Positions 43,429-53,400 of a DNA stretch of 64,000 nucleotides are shown here, in pieces. The position numbers were made by a program, and so were the translations under genes. The first letter of the stretch is position 1. Each line of letters starts with the position of its first letter. The notes under the pieces are model-generated. The model saw nothing but the letters and a program-made list of their open reading frames with translations. It was not told the origin of the DNA and made no database searches. This DNA comes from Ornithoclostridium sp949298505 (GTDB lineage Bacteria; Bacillota; Clostridia; Christensenellales; UBA3700), in the NCBI GenBank assembly GCA_949298505.1, contig CASFWW010000030.1, positions 31,930 to 95,929 of the forward strand, in the 5' to 3' direction.

Positions 43429-44193
43429 TTATTTTTTGAAGCAGACGAGGAAAAGCCGTCTGAAAGTGAACAACAGGTCGCCGTTATTTTCGCGCGTATA
43501 AGAATTTTTCAGGTTGCTCAGCACGCGGTCAAGGAAAGCTTCCTGCTGGCTGCCGTCCAGTCTTTCAATATACGGGCGGAGGGCTGAGCCTTTGAGAAAT
43601 TCCAGGATCCCGTCGTGAGACTGCATTTTATGGTAGTAATCTGTCTGCCACATCAGCGCGTTTCCGAAGACGGACGTTGCCATATCGTAATATTCTTCCC
43701 GCGTATGCAACACATGCCTTTCGTCGTCGATATCCAGGAAGTTGTCCGGGAAGATGTGTTCCGCGTCCGAAACTGCGCGGCTTGCGGGCATGTCGTCAAA
43801 CAGCGGGATCTGGATCGCCAGAGCGCCGCCTTTGTTGAGCACGGCGTAGACGTTCCCGAAAAACTCCTCGTGGTTTTTGATCCATTGTATGAAAGCATTG
43901 GAAAACACCAGATCGAATTTGCCCAGACCGTCCAGAGGCTTACTGCAGTCAAAGCGCAGGAAAGTTGCGCCCGGGCAAGCCTTTCTGGCGGCAGAAAGCA
44001 TTTCTTCAGATTTGTCAGCGCCGACGATCTCCGCGTTCTGCCAACGGCTTGCGAGAGGAGCGGTGCTCATGCCGCTGCCGCAACCGACGTCAAGAATACG
44101 CCTCGGATTGAGCGTATCGACGCGTGTCATCAGGTCGAGAGAGGGTTGAAGTCTCTCTTTGCCGTATTTTCCGTACAGTTCTGCGTTCCACAT
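43429..44193 (-). CDS. SAM-dependent methyltransferase, trans-aconitate methyltransferase-like (254 aa)
   Basis: A class I Rossmann methyltransferase with the SAM loop ILDVGCGSGMST (motif I), EIVGADKSEEML, FDLVFSNAFIQWI and GGALAIQIPLFDD. The WNAELYGKYGKERLQPSLDL start and the SNAFIQW block are features of the Tam group, which methylates trans-aconitate. The start at 44193 is chosen because GGGAGGGAT lies before this ATG; the longer frame from 44283 has no support. It is convergent with the SWIM gene and divergent from the MarR gene. The substrate is inferred. Confidence 0.82.
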   Translation of the reverse strand: MWNAELYGKYGKERLQPSLDLMTRVDTLNPRRILDVGCGSGMSTAPLASRWQNAEIVGADKSEEMLSAARKACPGATFLRFDCSKPLDGLGKFDLVFSNAFIQWIKNHEEFFGNVYAVLNKGGALAIQIPLFDDMPASRAVSDAEHIFPDNFLDIDDERHVLHTREEYYDMATSVFGNALMWQTDYYHKMQSHDGILEFLKGSALRPYIERLDGSQQEAFLDRVLSNLKNSYTRENNGDLLFTFRRLFLVCFKK

Positions 44194-44329
44194 AATGATC
44201 CCTCCCGCGCGCGCCGCGATAAAATGCGGGTGCGTATCAATATAATATGTTTTGAGTATACCACGTTTTTTTTGCCATTTCAAGATGTGATCTCAAGTTG
44301 AACTGTTTAAGCGTGGGTAAAAATACTTA

Positions 44330-44358
44330 TTGACAAAAATCCCGTTCGGGATTATAAT
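44330..44358 (+). promoter_or_regulatory. Consensus promoter of the MarR operon with operator in the spacer
   Basis: TTGACA (44330-44335), 17 bases, TATAAT (44353-44358), both perfect. The spacer contains ATCCCG-TT-CGGGAT (44339-44352), a dyad fully between the hexamers. Confidence 0.88.
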
Positions 44359-44368
44359 TAAAATACGA

Positions 44369-44389
44369 ATCGGGATTTTAATTTCCGAT
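44369..44389. promoter_or_regulatory. Second MarR operator candidate
   Basis: ATCGG (44369-44373) and CCGAT (44385-44389) form an inverted repeat just downstream of the -10, next to the ribosome site. Confidence 0.45.
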
Positions 44390-44403
44390 AGCAGGAGAAC
44401 GCA

Positions 44404-44850
44404 ATGGAAAGCAGAGAATTTTTTTACCGTCTGGCTGTGGCGATCTACAAAATTGACGGCGCATACGACAGGTTTGCAAAAGATAAAAAAGTAAAACCCA
44501 ACACAATGTGGGTGCTTTACGCTTTGGGAGACGGCAAGGCTCACACCCAGAGAACGCTTTGCAAGGAATGGCAGTTTGCCAGTTCCACGGTCAACACGAT
44601 AGTGAAAGAATGTCAGGAAGCGGGCTATGTCGAATTGAGGCAGATCATAGGCGAACGCAGGGAGATGGAAATTATACTGACGGAAAAAGGGAAAGAATTT
44701 TCATCCCTGATATTGTCGCCGGTATATGAAGCGGAAAGCAGGCTTTACGACAGTTATTTCGGAGGCAAAGGAGAAGATTTTCTAAGCGGGATCGAACGGT
44801 TCGGCGACGAAATGGACATACGATACGCGGCAGAAGGCAAGGAGGATTAA
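44404..44850 (+). CDS. MarR-family transcriptional regulator (148 aa)
   Basis: A typical MarR-length protein. The winged helix-turn-helix is at ~45-105 (KAHTQRTLCKEWQFASSTVNTIVKE, then GYVELRQIIGERREMEIILTEKG). It is preceded by AGCAGGAGA and a perfect promoter whose spacer holds a dyad, which strongly suggests autorepression. The downstream CMD/cupin and flavodoxin genes begin one base after the preceding stop in each case, so it controls an operon. MarR proteins usually respond to phenolic or oxidative ligands; the ligand here is unknown. Confidence 0.88.
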   Translation: MESREFFYRLAVAIYKIDGAYDRFAKDKKVKPNTMWVLYALGDGKAHTQRTLCKEWQFASSTVNTIVKECQEAGYVELRQIIGERREMEIILTEKGKEFSSLILSPVYEAESRLYDSYFGGKGEDFLSGIERFGDEMDIRYAAEGKED

Positions 44851-44851
44851 T

Positions 44852-45607
44852 ATGAAAAAACAGACGGCAGGAAGGGACGCGCTGGGAAAATTCGCGCCCG
44901 AATTTGCAAGGCTCAACGACGACGTTCTTTTCGGAGAAGTATGGGCGAGAGAAGACAGACTTTCTCTCAGAGACAGGTCTTTGGTAACCGTGACCGCGCT
45001 GATGGCGCAGGGGCTTACGGATTCTTCTTTTGCCTATCATCTGAAGAGCGCAAAGGATAACGGGATCACGAAAGCGGGGATAGCTGAGATCCTGACGCAC
45101 GCGGCGTTTTACGTCGGCTGGCCCAAGGCGTGGGCGGCTTTCAGACTGGCGAAAGAGATCTGGGGAGAGGATGAAGAAGAAGCTTTTTCTGCTCACAAAA
45201 AGGCGTGTCCTTTTGACGTGGGCGAGCCGAACGACGCATACGCGCAATACTTCAGCGGACGCAGTTTTCTCGCGCCCGTGTCTGTAAAACAAGTTCCGGT
45301 ATATAATGTTACGTTTGAGCCGGGGTGCAGAAACAACTGGCACGTGCACAATGCGGATAAAGGCGGAGGGCAGATACTGATCTGCGTTGCGGGGGAAGGT
45401 CTCTACTGCGAACGCGGCAAGACGGCGGTGCGTATGAAACCCGGCAACGTCGTCAACATACCGGTTGGGGTAGAGCACTGGCACGGAGCGACGGCGGACA
45501 GATGGTTTTCTCATCTTGCGGTGGAAGTGCCGGGCGAAAACTGTAAAAACGTGTGGCTTGAAAGAGTTTCGGATGAAGATTATCTGAAAGCCGACAAAGG
45601 AGAATGA
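44852..45607 (+). CDS. Carboxymuconolactone decarboxylase-like / cupin fusion protein (251 aa)
   Basis: Residues ~15-105 form the CMD/AhpD-like helical domain (LSLRDRSLVTVTALMAQG, then AEILTHAAFYVGWPKA). No CxxC peroxidase pair is present. Residues ~140-230 form a cupin with the metal-binding pattern WHVHN ... GEGLYCERG ... VEHWHGA. Such fusions are common in redox- or aromatic-stress operons, but the reaction is not established. AAGGAGG precedes the ATG, and the flavodoxin gene begins after one base, indicating an operon under MarR control. Confidence 0.85.
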   Translation: MKKQTAGRDALGKFAPEFARLNDDVLFGEVWAREDRLSLRDRSLVTVTALMAQGLTDSSFAYHLKSAKDNGITKAGIAEILTHAAFYVGWPKAWAAFRLAKEIWGEDEEEAFSAHKKACPFDVGEPNDAYAQYFSGRSFLAPVSVKQVPVYNVTFEPGCRNNWHVHNADKGGGQILICVAGEGLYCERGKTAVRMKPGNVVNIPVGVEHWHGATADRWFSHLAVEVPGENCKNVWLERVSDEDYLKADKGE

Positions 45608-45608
45608 T

Positions 45609-46082
45609 ATGAAAAGAATACTGGTAGCCTGTTTTTCGGCAAGCGGAGTGACCGCAAAAGTGGCAAAGAAACTGGCAGAAGCGACGAAAGCGGACGTCTA
45701 CGAGATAAAACCGGAAAAGGCGTACACTTCAAAAGACCTTGACTGGACTGATCCGGGCAGCCGTTCCAGCAGAGAAATGAAAGACAAGGCGTTCCGCCCG
45801 GCAATTGCAGGGAGCGCGGACGTTGCCGGCTACGACGTGATATTCGTAGGTTTCCCCATCTGGTGGTACGTTGCGCCCACGATCGTAAACACTTTTCTGG
45901 AAAGCTGTGATCTGAGAGGGAAGACGGTGGTGCCTTTTGCGACGTCAGGCGGAAGCGGAATGGGAAACACCGTGAAAGAGCTTGAACCTTCCTGCCCGGG
46001 AGCGGAGGTAAAATCGGGCAGAAGATTTGACCCGAACGTGAAAGCGGGCATCCTCGCGGAATGGGCGGCGGAATTTATCTGA
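45609..46082 (+). CDS. Flavodoxin-like protein (157 aa)
   Basis: An FMN-binding flavodoxin fold. The phosphate loop CFSASGVTAKVAKKLA lies near residues 7-22, with FVGFPIWWYVAPTIVNTFLES (isoalloxazine region) and PFATSGGSGMGNTVKEL. It probably acts as an electron carrier or small reductase with its operon partners, the CMD/cupin fusion and MarR regulator. AAGGAG precedes the ATG. A weak hairpin follows. An aldo/keto reductase gene is convergent. Confidence 0.88.
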   Translation: MKRILVACFSASGVTAKVAKKLAEATKADVYEIKPEKAYTSKDLDWTDPGSRSSREMKDKAFRPAIAGSADVAGYDVIFVGFPIWWYVAPTIVNTFLESCDLRGKTVVPFATSGGSGMGNTVKELEPSCPGAEVKSGRRFDPNVKAGILAEWAAEFI

Positions 46083-46084
46083 AG

Positions 46085-46111
46085 TAAAGCCCCGGATTTC
46101 CGGGACTTTAA
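46085..46111. terminator. Weak terminator hairpin
   Basis: AAAGCCCCGG and CCGGGACTTT pair with one mismatch around ATTT. There is no long T run, so efficiency is doubtful. Confidence 0.4.
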
Positions 46112-46140
46112 ATAACGAAGGCAAGATTTTGCCTGTGCAG

Positions 46141-47058
46141 TTACGGAAGCGTATATCCAGCGGAAAGGTAGATCCTGTACCATTCCTCCCGCTCGAGAGT
46201 GACGTCCGCGCCTTTTACGAGGTCAAGGAGCCTGTTTATCTTCGTCGTTCCGGCGACGGTCTGAATGTTTGCCGGGTGGCGGCATATCCACGCGACGACG
46301 ACCGCAGCAGGGCTTATGCCGTATTTTCTGCCGATCTCGGCGAGGACGGCGTTGAGCCTGAGGAACTTGGGGTTGTTGAGGTACGTGCTCTTTATGAAGC
46401 CGTGTCTGAAAGGCGACCATGCCTGGACGGTGATCCCTTCAAGCCGGCAGAATTCGATCACGGAGCCGTCTCTTGAAGGCGCGCCGTCCGTCTCCATATT
46501 GACTTCGAAGCCGCCCCGGATAGCGCCGGCATGCACAGGAGAAAACTGTATCTGATTGACCGCGATCTTCTGAGACAGTCCGCTTTGGAGCAGTTTTATC
46601 TGCATCGGGTTCATATTGGAAACGCCGAACTGCCTGACTTTGCCTTGCGCGGAGAGCATGTTGAACGCTTCGCCCACTTCTTCGGGCTGCATCAGCGCGT
46701 CCGGGCGGTGGAGAAGCAGGACGTCAAGATATTCCGTACCGAGGCGGGACAGGATCCCGTCCACGCTTTTGAGAATGTGTTCCTGAGAAAAATCGTACAT
46801 TTTGCCGGGCACGATGCCGCATTTTGACTGGATGATCAGATCTTCACGTCTGACTGAGGCGTTTTTACAGGCGGCGGCAAAAGTTTTTTCACATTCGCCT
46901 CTGCCGTAGATATCGGCATGATCGAAAAAATACAGCCCGTTTTCGACGGCTTTTGCTACGAATTCAGCGGCTTCTTTTTCTCCGAGCGACGACATTTTCA
47001 TTGCGCCGACGGAAACAGAAGGAACGTTGACAAGATTTCCTATTCTGACAGTTTTCAT
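46141..47058 (-). CDS. Aldo/keto reductase (305 aa)
   Basis: An NADPH-dependent reductase with the (beta/alpha)8 fold. It shows YFFDHADIYGRGECE (catalytic Asp and Tyr), IIQSKCG (Lys), LLLHRPD (His), GVSNMN and VNQIQFSP. The overall order recalls the YdhF group of oxidoreductases. AAAGGAG precedes the ATG. It lies convergent with the MarR operon and may join it in detoxifying reactive carbonyls, though no shared operator is visible. The substrate is unknown. Confidence 0.9.
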   Translation of the reverse strand: MKTVRIGNLVNVPSVSVGAMKMSSLGEKEAAEFVAKAVENGLYFFDHADIYGRGECEKTFAAACKNASVRREDLIIQSKCGIVPGKMYDFSQEHILKSVDGILSRLGTEYLDVLLLHRPDALMQPEEVGEAFNMLSAQGKVRQFGVSNMNPMQIKLLQSGLSQKIAVNQIQFSPVHAGAIRGGFEVNMETDGAPSRDGSVIEFCRLEGITVQAWSPFRHGFIKSTYLNNPKFLRLNAVLAEIGRKYGISPAAVVVAWICRHPANIQTVAGTTKINRLLDLVKGADVTLEREEWYRIYLSAGYTLP

Positions 47059-47438
47059 AAAAGTCTCCTTTAGTCAATGATAACACAATTTTCCGGTTTT
47101 GCCAATGCAGTTAAAATGAGCGGTTTGCATTTTGCGACTTAAGCGGATTTTCAGATTGCGCGGATATAAACACCGGCTGTGTAAATCAGCCGCATTTATC
47201 GGGTCTAAGCAATCGGGGTCAGTCATAAAATTTATGGATAAAATATACATTATTAAAGATAAAACGGTATGGATGGAACACGACTTTATCTACAAAATCC
47301 CTTTTTTTTACATTGACTAACTTAACACCTTATGATATGGTTAATCTGTATAAGAGCAAATAAATCGGCAGGTTGGCTAGCGCAATGAAAATAATGGACA
47401 AACGTTGCGTAAATGCAGTAGTAAAGGAGGTTTTGCAT
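47059..47438. other. 380-base intergenic region upstream of the second giant gene
   Basis: It contains AT-rich sequence and one promoter candidate, TTGACT-17-TATGGT (47313-47341). No RNA gene or hairpin is convincing. The frame from 47373 lacks a ribosome site at its first ATG. Confidence 0.45.
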
Positions 47439-50400
47439 ATGCAGATCACAAAGACGAAAAAAGCTTTGATAGCTGTGACGGCGCTTGTTCTCGTCGGTCT
47501 GATCGTTGCTGTGGCGGCAATATGTCTGCCCGGTGCGGGCAGTACTTTGCCGACTATGGACAATACGGTCGCTGACAGCGGCAGCGGAGCGGATACGGTT
47601 TCCACCGTTTCGGCAAGCGCGACCGCGCCGCTTGAGGACGGAAAGGTGGCTGATCAGCAGACTTCTGTTCCTGAAGGGTGGACGGGAGTTTACAGCGATA
47701 CCGATTGGTCTACCGTTAGAGGTCAGAGCGGGAATTTTATCCTTATGGAAAATATCACGCTTTCTTCTTTGGATACTTCCGGCGGAACTTTTTCCGGTAC
47801 GTTCGACGGCAACGGATATACGATAACGATCGATGCGGATAGTTCAAGTTCGACTGAGAACGTTGGTGGCTTATTCAGTCAATTATCAGGAACGGTCAAA
47901 AATCTGCGCGTAAAAGTGACTAAATTCAGAAACTTTTTGTATTCCGGTGTGAGCACTTCATGTACCGGTATGATCGCCGGATTAAGTAGCGGGAACGTCG
48001 CCACTGTTGACAACGTTTACATACAACTGCTTTACGGTCCTTCTTCGATAAGCGGAAACGACAGCGACGAAGGATATATCGTTTCCCAGGAAAGACCCAG
48101 CGGCATGTATAATATTATGGGTGGCGTTATAGGCAAAGCAACCGGTACGACAGAGATAAAAAATACGACCGTCGACGTGGCGACCGATGGCTACGGATTT
48201 GTTGCTGTAGCAAGATTTAAGAAAGGTATATCAAATTTGACTCCCAATACTGCTAACGCTTTTGTTGGTGGATTTGTAGGAGAAATGAACGGTGACTCTC
48301 TTTATTTTGAAAACATCACTTTAACGGATACAAGTGAGAACGGTACAGGTATAATTCAAGCATATTCTACGTCTACAAGTAGCAGAAAGATGAATGCCTA
48401 TGTCGGAGGAATAGTTGGTTATTTAAACGAAGGCACATTTAGCGGCATTGACGGACTTATCTTTAATTTTAAAGCCGTTCATCATACTAATATCAAGCAA
48501 ACAAATGCTGGATCAGGGGATTATAAAATAGGCGTAATGTTCGGTACATACGATAGTTATCAAAGTCCGCAGACATTTAAAAGCATATATTTGATCAACG
48601 ATAGTGCGAATGCTTACATCGCAGGAAATAACGAAACAGCGTTTACCGGATTGATAAGATATGCTGATACTTATACTCCGAGATTTGACGATGACGGAAA
48701 CATTGTTTTTTACTGTGCTAAGAAATATGCGCCGAATTCAGCTGATCTGTTGACTACGTTTATAAACGGTAGCAAACAGGTAAATGTAATGACTGCCTTG
48801 ATGCTTAACGACGGCGAAGACGGAGAACTGACTTATTGGCTGTCAGTTCCCAAGTCCGGTGACGGCAGTGCCGGAAGCGATACTTCAGTTGGATTTGCGG
48901 ATACGAAAGCGACACAAAGCACGATATCGACGGACGAAAGCGCATATGTATCGTCACGCGAATATGATGGCGAATTGCCCGTTGGACCGAGTGCAAACGG
49001 AAAAGCATATGTTTGCGATAATGTGAGCAAGAATATAGGTTCATATATATTTAAATTTGATAAGACTCCTTATCAAGTTATAGAATACGGCGGAACGGAA
49101 TATTATGTTGATTTAAATGAGGACGGAAGCACGGGTACAACCGTATATTCCCCTGCAGAAGGGTTTGACCCTGCAAAAGAATACATTGTCGAGATCACTC
49201 AGCGCGAGATAACGCTGGGCAACTTGAGCGGCAATATCACTTACGGCGACGACCTTGCGACCGTACAGCTCAACAATATCCCGGGAGCGACGGCCGGTTC
49301 GATCGTCTCAAACGAATACGTTGAGTTCTGCACGATAAGCGATTACGTTCAGCTTGAAACAAATGCGGGAAACGAAGAAGCGTTTAATTACACTTCCGTT
49401 GTCATAAAAGATGCAGACGGAGCAGACGTTACAGGCAACTATGCGATAACTTACGGCGCAGGCAAGGCTGTCGTCAAACAAAAGACGATTGCCGGTACGC
49501 TTACGGTTGACAGTCTCACATACAGCACGACCGAAAAAGTCGCGGTATTTACTCTGACAGACGGGGCGCTTTACAACGGCGACAGCGTGATGGTTTCTTA
49601 TGACGAAGGAGACAGGACCAACGTCACCGAAGCGGGCTTTATCGCAACTGCGACCGTTCCGAACGGGAACTACACGTTCGGCGGCGAAAGCGGCGCATCT
49701 GTAAGTCAGAATTTCATTATCACCCCCTATGAAATAACGATCACCGCCAAGGAGGACAGACCCACTGCTCACGTCTACAACAGCGGCGTTGTAAGCGTTG
49801 ACGATCTTTTCAATATCCCCGTAGGATTGGGCGGCGACGGAGAACTTGCGCTTTCTCTCAGCGCTACGAAAGACAGCGTTGAAGCGGCAATCGAGCTTGT
49901 CGGCGAATATACGGTCACCGCAAGTCTTGCAGAGGGTCAGGACAATTACACGGCGGATCCCGTTTCTGTCGATTATACCGTCACTCCTTATATCGTTGAG
50001 ATAGGAGTCAATGAGGAAATCGAAAAGAGCATGGTCTACGACGGAGCCGCGCTGACGACAAGCGAAATGCAGGCGCTGTTTGTTGCTCCTCAGCAGGTCG
50101 AAGGCGCTGAAGCGGATCTGACGATAAGCGTAGAGGGCGGCGTTTCCGTACTCAACGCGGGAACGTACAAGATCACCGCTACGATACTCGACGAAGATCT
50201 GGATCTTACGAGATATGCGCTCAAAGAAGACGTGACCGTTGAGTTCACCGTCGAGCAGGCGACCGTTGACGGCGAGATAACCGCGCCCGAAAACAGCGTT
50301 TACGACGGCAGCGAGAAGTTCGCGACGTTTGAATTTGCAGAAGGCTACGGAATGTTCGGAGACGATGAAGTGATCCTCTCTTACGCAACTCAGGGCGGAC

Positions 50401-53400
50401 AGGGCGTTTCCCAGGTCGTATCGGCAGGCACTTACACGGTGTCTGCGGTGCTTCCGGCATTTGCCGCTGGCAAGAGCAACTATAAGTGGGCAAGCGAAGA
50501 GATCGCGACCAAGGATATCGTGATATCCAAGGCGCCCGTAACGATAGATAAAGCCGTGGATGTGACGGCTGATTACAGCGGCGTTGCGTTCACCGATTAT
50601 GAGAGCCTGTTCACCGCACCCGAAGGAGTAAACAAGGAAGGCGCGCTCACGCTTTCTTACAGCGTGACCAAGGGCGAAGAAGCCGTTGAGGGCAGCATAG
50701 TCAACGCGGGAACTTATACCGTTACCGCGACCCTCGCGGACAACGGCACGAATGCCAACTATGAAGCGAGCGCGGCAAGCGTGACTTATAAGATCAACAA
50801 GCTTGCTGTCAGCGTAGTCGCAGACGACGCGTCGTTTACCTACGGCGGCGAGATCCCCGAACTTACCTGGAGTTATGCGGAAAACTCCGCTCAGTTTGTC
50901 GAGGCGGACGCAATAACTCTTGCGGTGGCAACAGACGCGACTGTGCAAAGCCCCGCAAACGGCATATATAAGACTTATATTGAAAATCAGGATACTGAAT
51001 TTGACAATTACACGGTAAGCTACGCTGACGGCGTCATGACCGTCAACAAGGCGACCCCTGCTGTCACCGCAAACGTAACGATCCCGGACGGCGGCTTGTT
51101 CACGTCGAGCGAAATGCCTGAAATAACTGCGGATTTCGGTGAAAACACCGTTGTTGCCGGCAATATCGCCTGGGACGCTGAGCAGAGCCTGACCGCAGGC
51201 GAGAACGAATATGCATGGACGTTCACTCCTGAAGATACGGCAAACTACAACGCCGTTACGGGAAAGACAACTCTGAACGTTCAGGATGTTCTGCTTGACA
51301 GAATAGAGATTGTCTCTCAGCCGTCCAAAGCGACTTATGAATACGGCGACAAGTTCGACAAGACGGGCATGGTCGTAGAGGCTGTCTACAACGACGGAAG
51401 CAGAGAGTCTGTTGAAGATTATACCGTTGCAGATGCATATCTGACTACGCTCAGCGAAAATCTGATCACGGTAACTTACAATGAAAAGACCGCGGTCGTA
51501 ACCGTAAACGTCGTAGCCAAGGCATTTGAACTTGCATACAGCGATCTGACCGTAGTTGTCGGCACTGAGAATTTCGACATTGCAAGCATTACGGCAAGCA
51601 TAGTCGGAACGGAAGGCGGCAAAGTCACCGTTGCGGGCACCGAATACGATTACACGGTGACGGTTGCTTATACTGACGAAGGAAACGTTTACAGTTCTGA
51701 AGCGGCAGTTGGCGCAACGTATCCTCTTACCGCAACGCTTGCGATAACCGGTCTTGATTTGGCGAATTATCAGAGCGCATACAGCGCGGAGCTTACGGTA
51801 ATTTCAGAGCCTATCGAGGGCAGCTGGACGAGTGTTCCGTCCGGTGCGGTTTACAACGGTCAGCCTCATGCGGCTGTATTTACCGCAACCAATGCGGAAG
51901 AAGGCGCATATACGATACAGTATGCGCTTGAGGGCACCGATGATTGGAGCGATGTCGCTCCCGTCAATGCGGGCATATATGTCGCAAAGGTAGTGTCCGC
52001 TAATGAAGAACAGCAGTCTGCGGCGAAGATAGAAACTGTTACTTTTGAGATCGCAAAGGCGCAGGTCACCGTGACCTGGCCGGGCGCAAGCAGCGTCATG
52101 TTCAGCGGCGCGGCTTACGAGCCGACCTTCGAGGCTACGGGACTTGTCGGCGAAGATAAGATTTCTTTGGCGTACGAAGCGAGCGTAGGCGCGCTTACGG
52201 ACGGCAAGGCGAGAAACGCGGGCAGCTATACCGCAACCGCGGTACAGCCGAGCGATAACTACGCTTTTGCAAGCGGCGTACAGCAGAGCTTTGCGTTTAC
52301 TATCGAAACGGTAAAGATAAGCGTTACTTACGTCGGCAGTAACGTAAACGTGGAATACGGAACGGCTTACGATTGGAACATTGAGGACTTCTACAAGAAC
52401 CCGACCGCAAACAGCGATGATTTCACGGTTGAATTCGGTTTCGATATCGCCGACGATCTGTCCGATATTGCGACCGCAGACAAAGATTCTGTGTTCAACG
52501 CGCTGTTAGCTATTACCGTCAAAGACTCGTACGGCTTACCGATCGACGACGCTGACGCGGCGAACTTCGAAGTGGTGAACGGAGAAGAGTATTCGATTGA
52601 CCTGACAGTCACGGTAATTGCAAAGAAGATAACCGTTACGGCAGAGAACGCAAGCGCGGTCTATGACGGCGAAAAAGTTGAAAAGAGCGAACTTCTCGCG
52701 ACGTTCGGACTTACGGACGGAACGGGCATTGAACTTGAAGTCAACGGCGTAGCTTACGACGGCGCCGAAATCGTGAATGTGGGCGAATACTCTGTGACGG
52801 TAGAAGCGGCAAACGCAAACTACGAAGTATACGGCGAAAAGAGCGCGACTTTCGGTGTGCTTGCGAAAGCGCTGACAGTCGTCTGGGGCGAACTCACGCT
52901 CGAATACGACGGCACGGCAAAGGTCCCGACGGCGACCGCAGACACCGGCATTGACGGAGAGAGCATAACTCTCGCGGTAAGCGGCGCGGCAACCGAGCCG
53001 GGCTCCTACACCGCGACGGCGACGACCGACAACGGCAACTATACGCTCACCGGCGCGACCGCCGAATTTACGATCGTGAGAAGTGAAGTCGTCGCGCAGT
53101 TCACCGTGGGTTACGGTGAGATCACCGTCAACGTTGAAGGCGACGGCGAGGTTGAGTACAGCGTGGACGGCGGCGCATGGACGGCGCTCCCCGGGAACGG
53201 CAAGATAACCGTAAATCCCGCGGCAAGCTGGACTGTCAGCCTCAGATTCAAGGGCGAAACCAAGGTGGTCAGCAGTGTGGTCTACACTTCTGCAGGCAAC
53301 GTCGTGACCTATCTTGAAAACAACCTGTCTGATAACGTGATCGAAAACAAAGAAGCGATCGACACCGCCAAGGCATGGCTCGCGACCGCAAGCGGAGACA

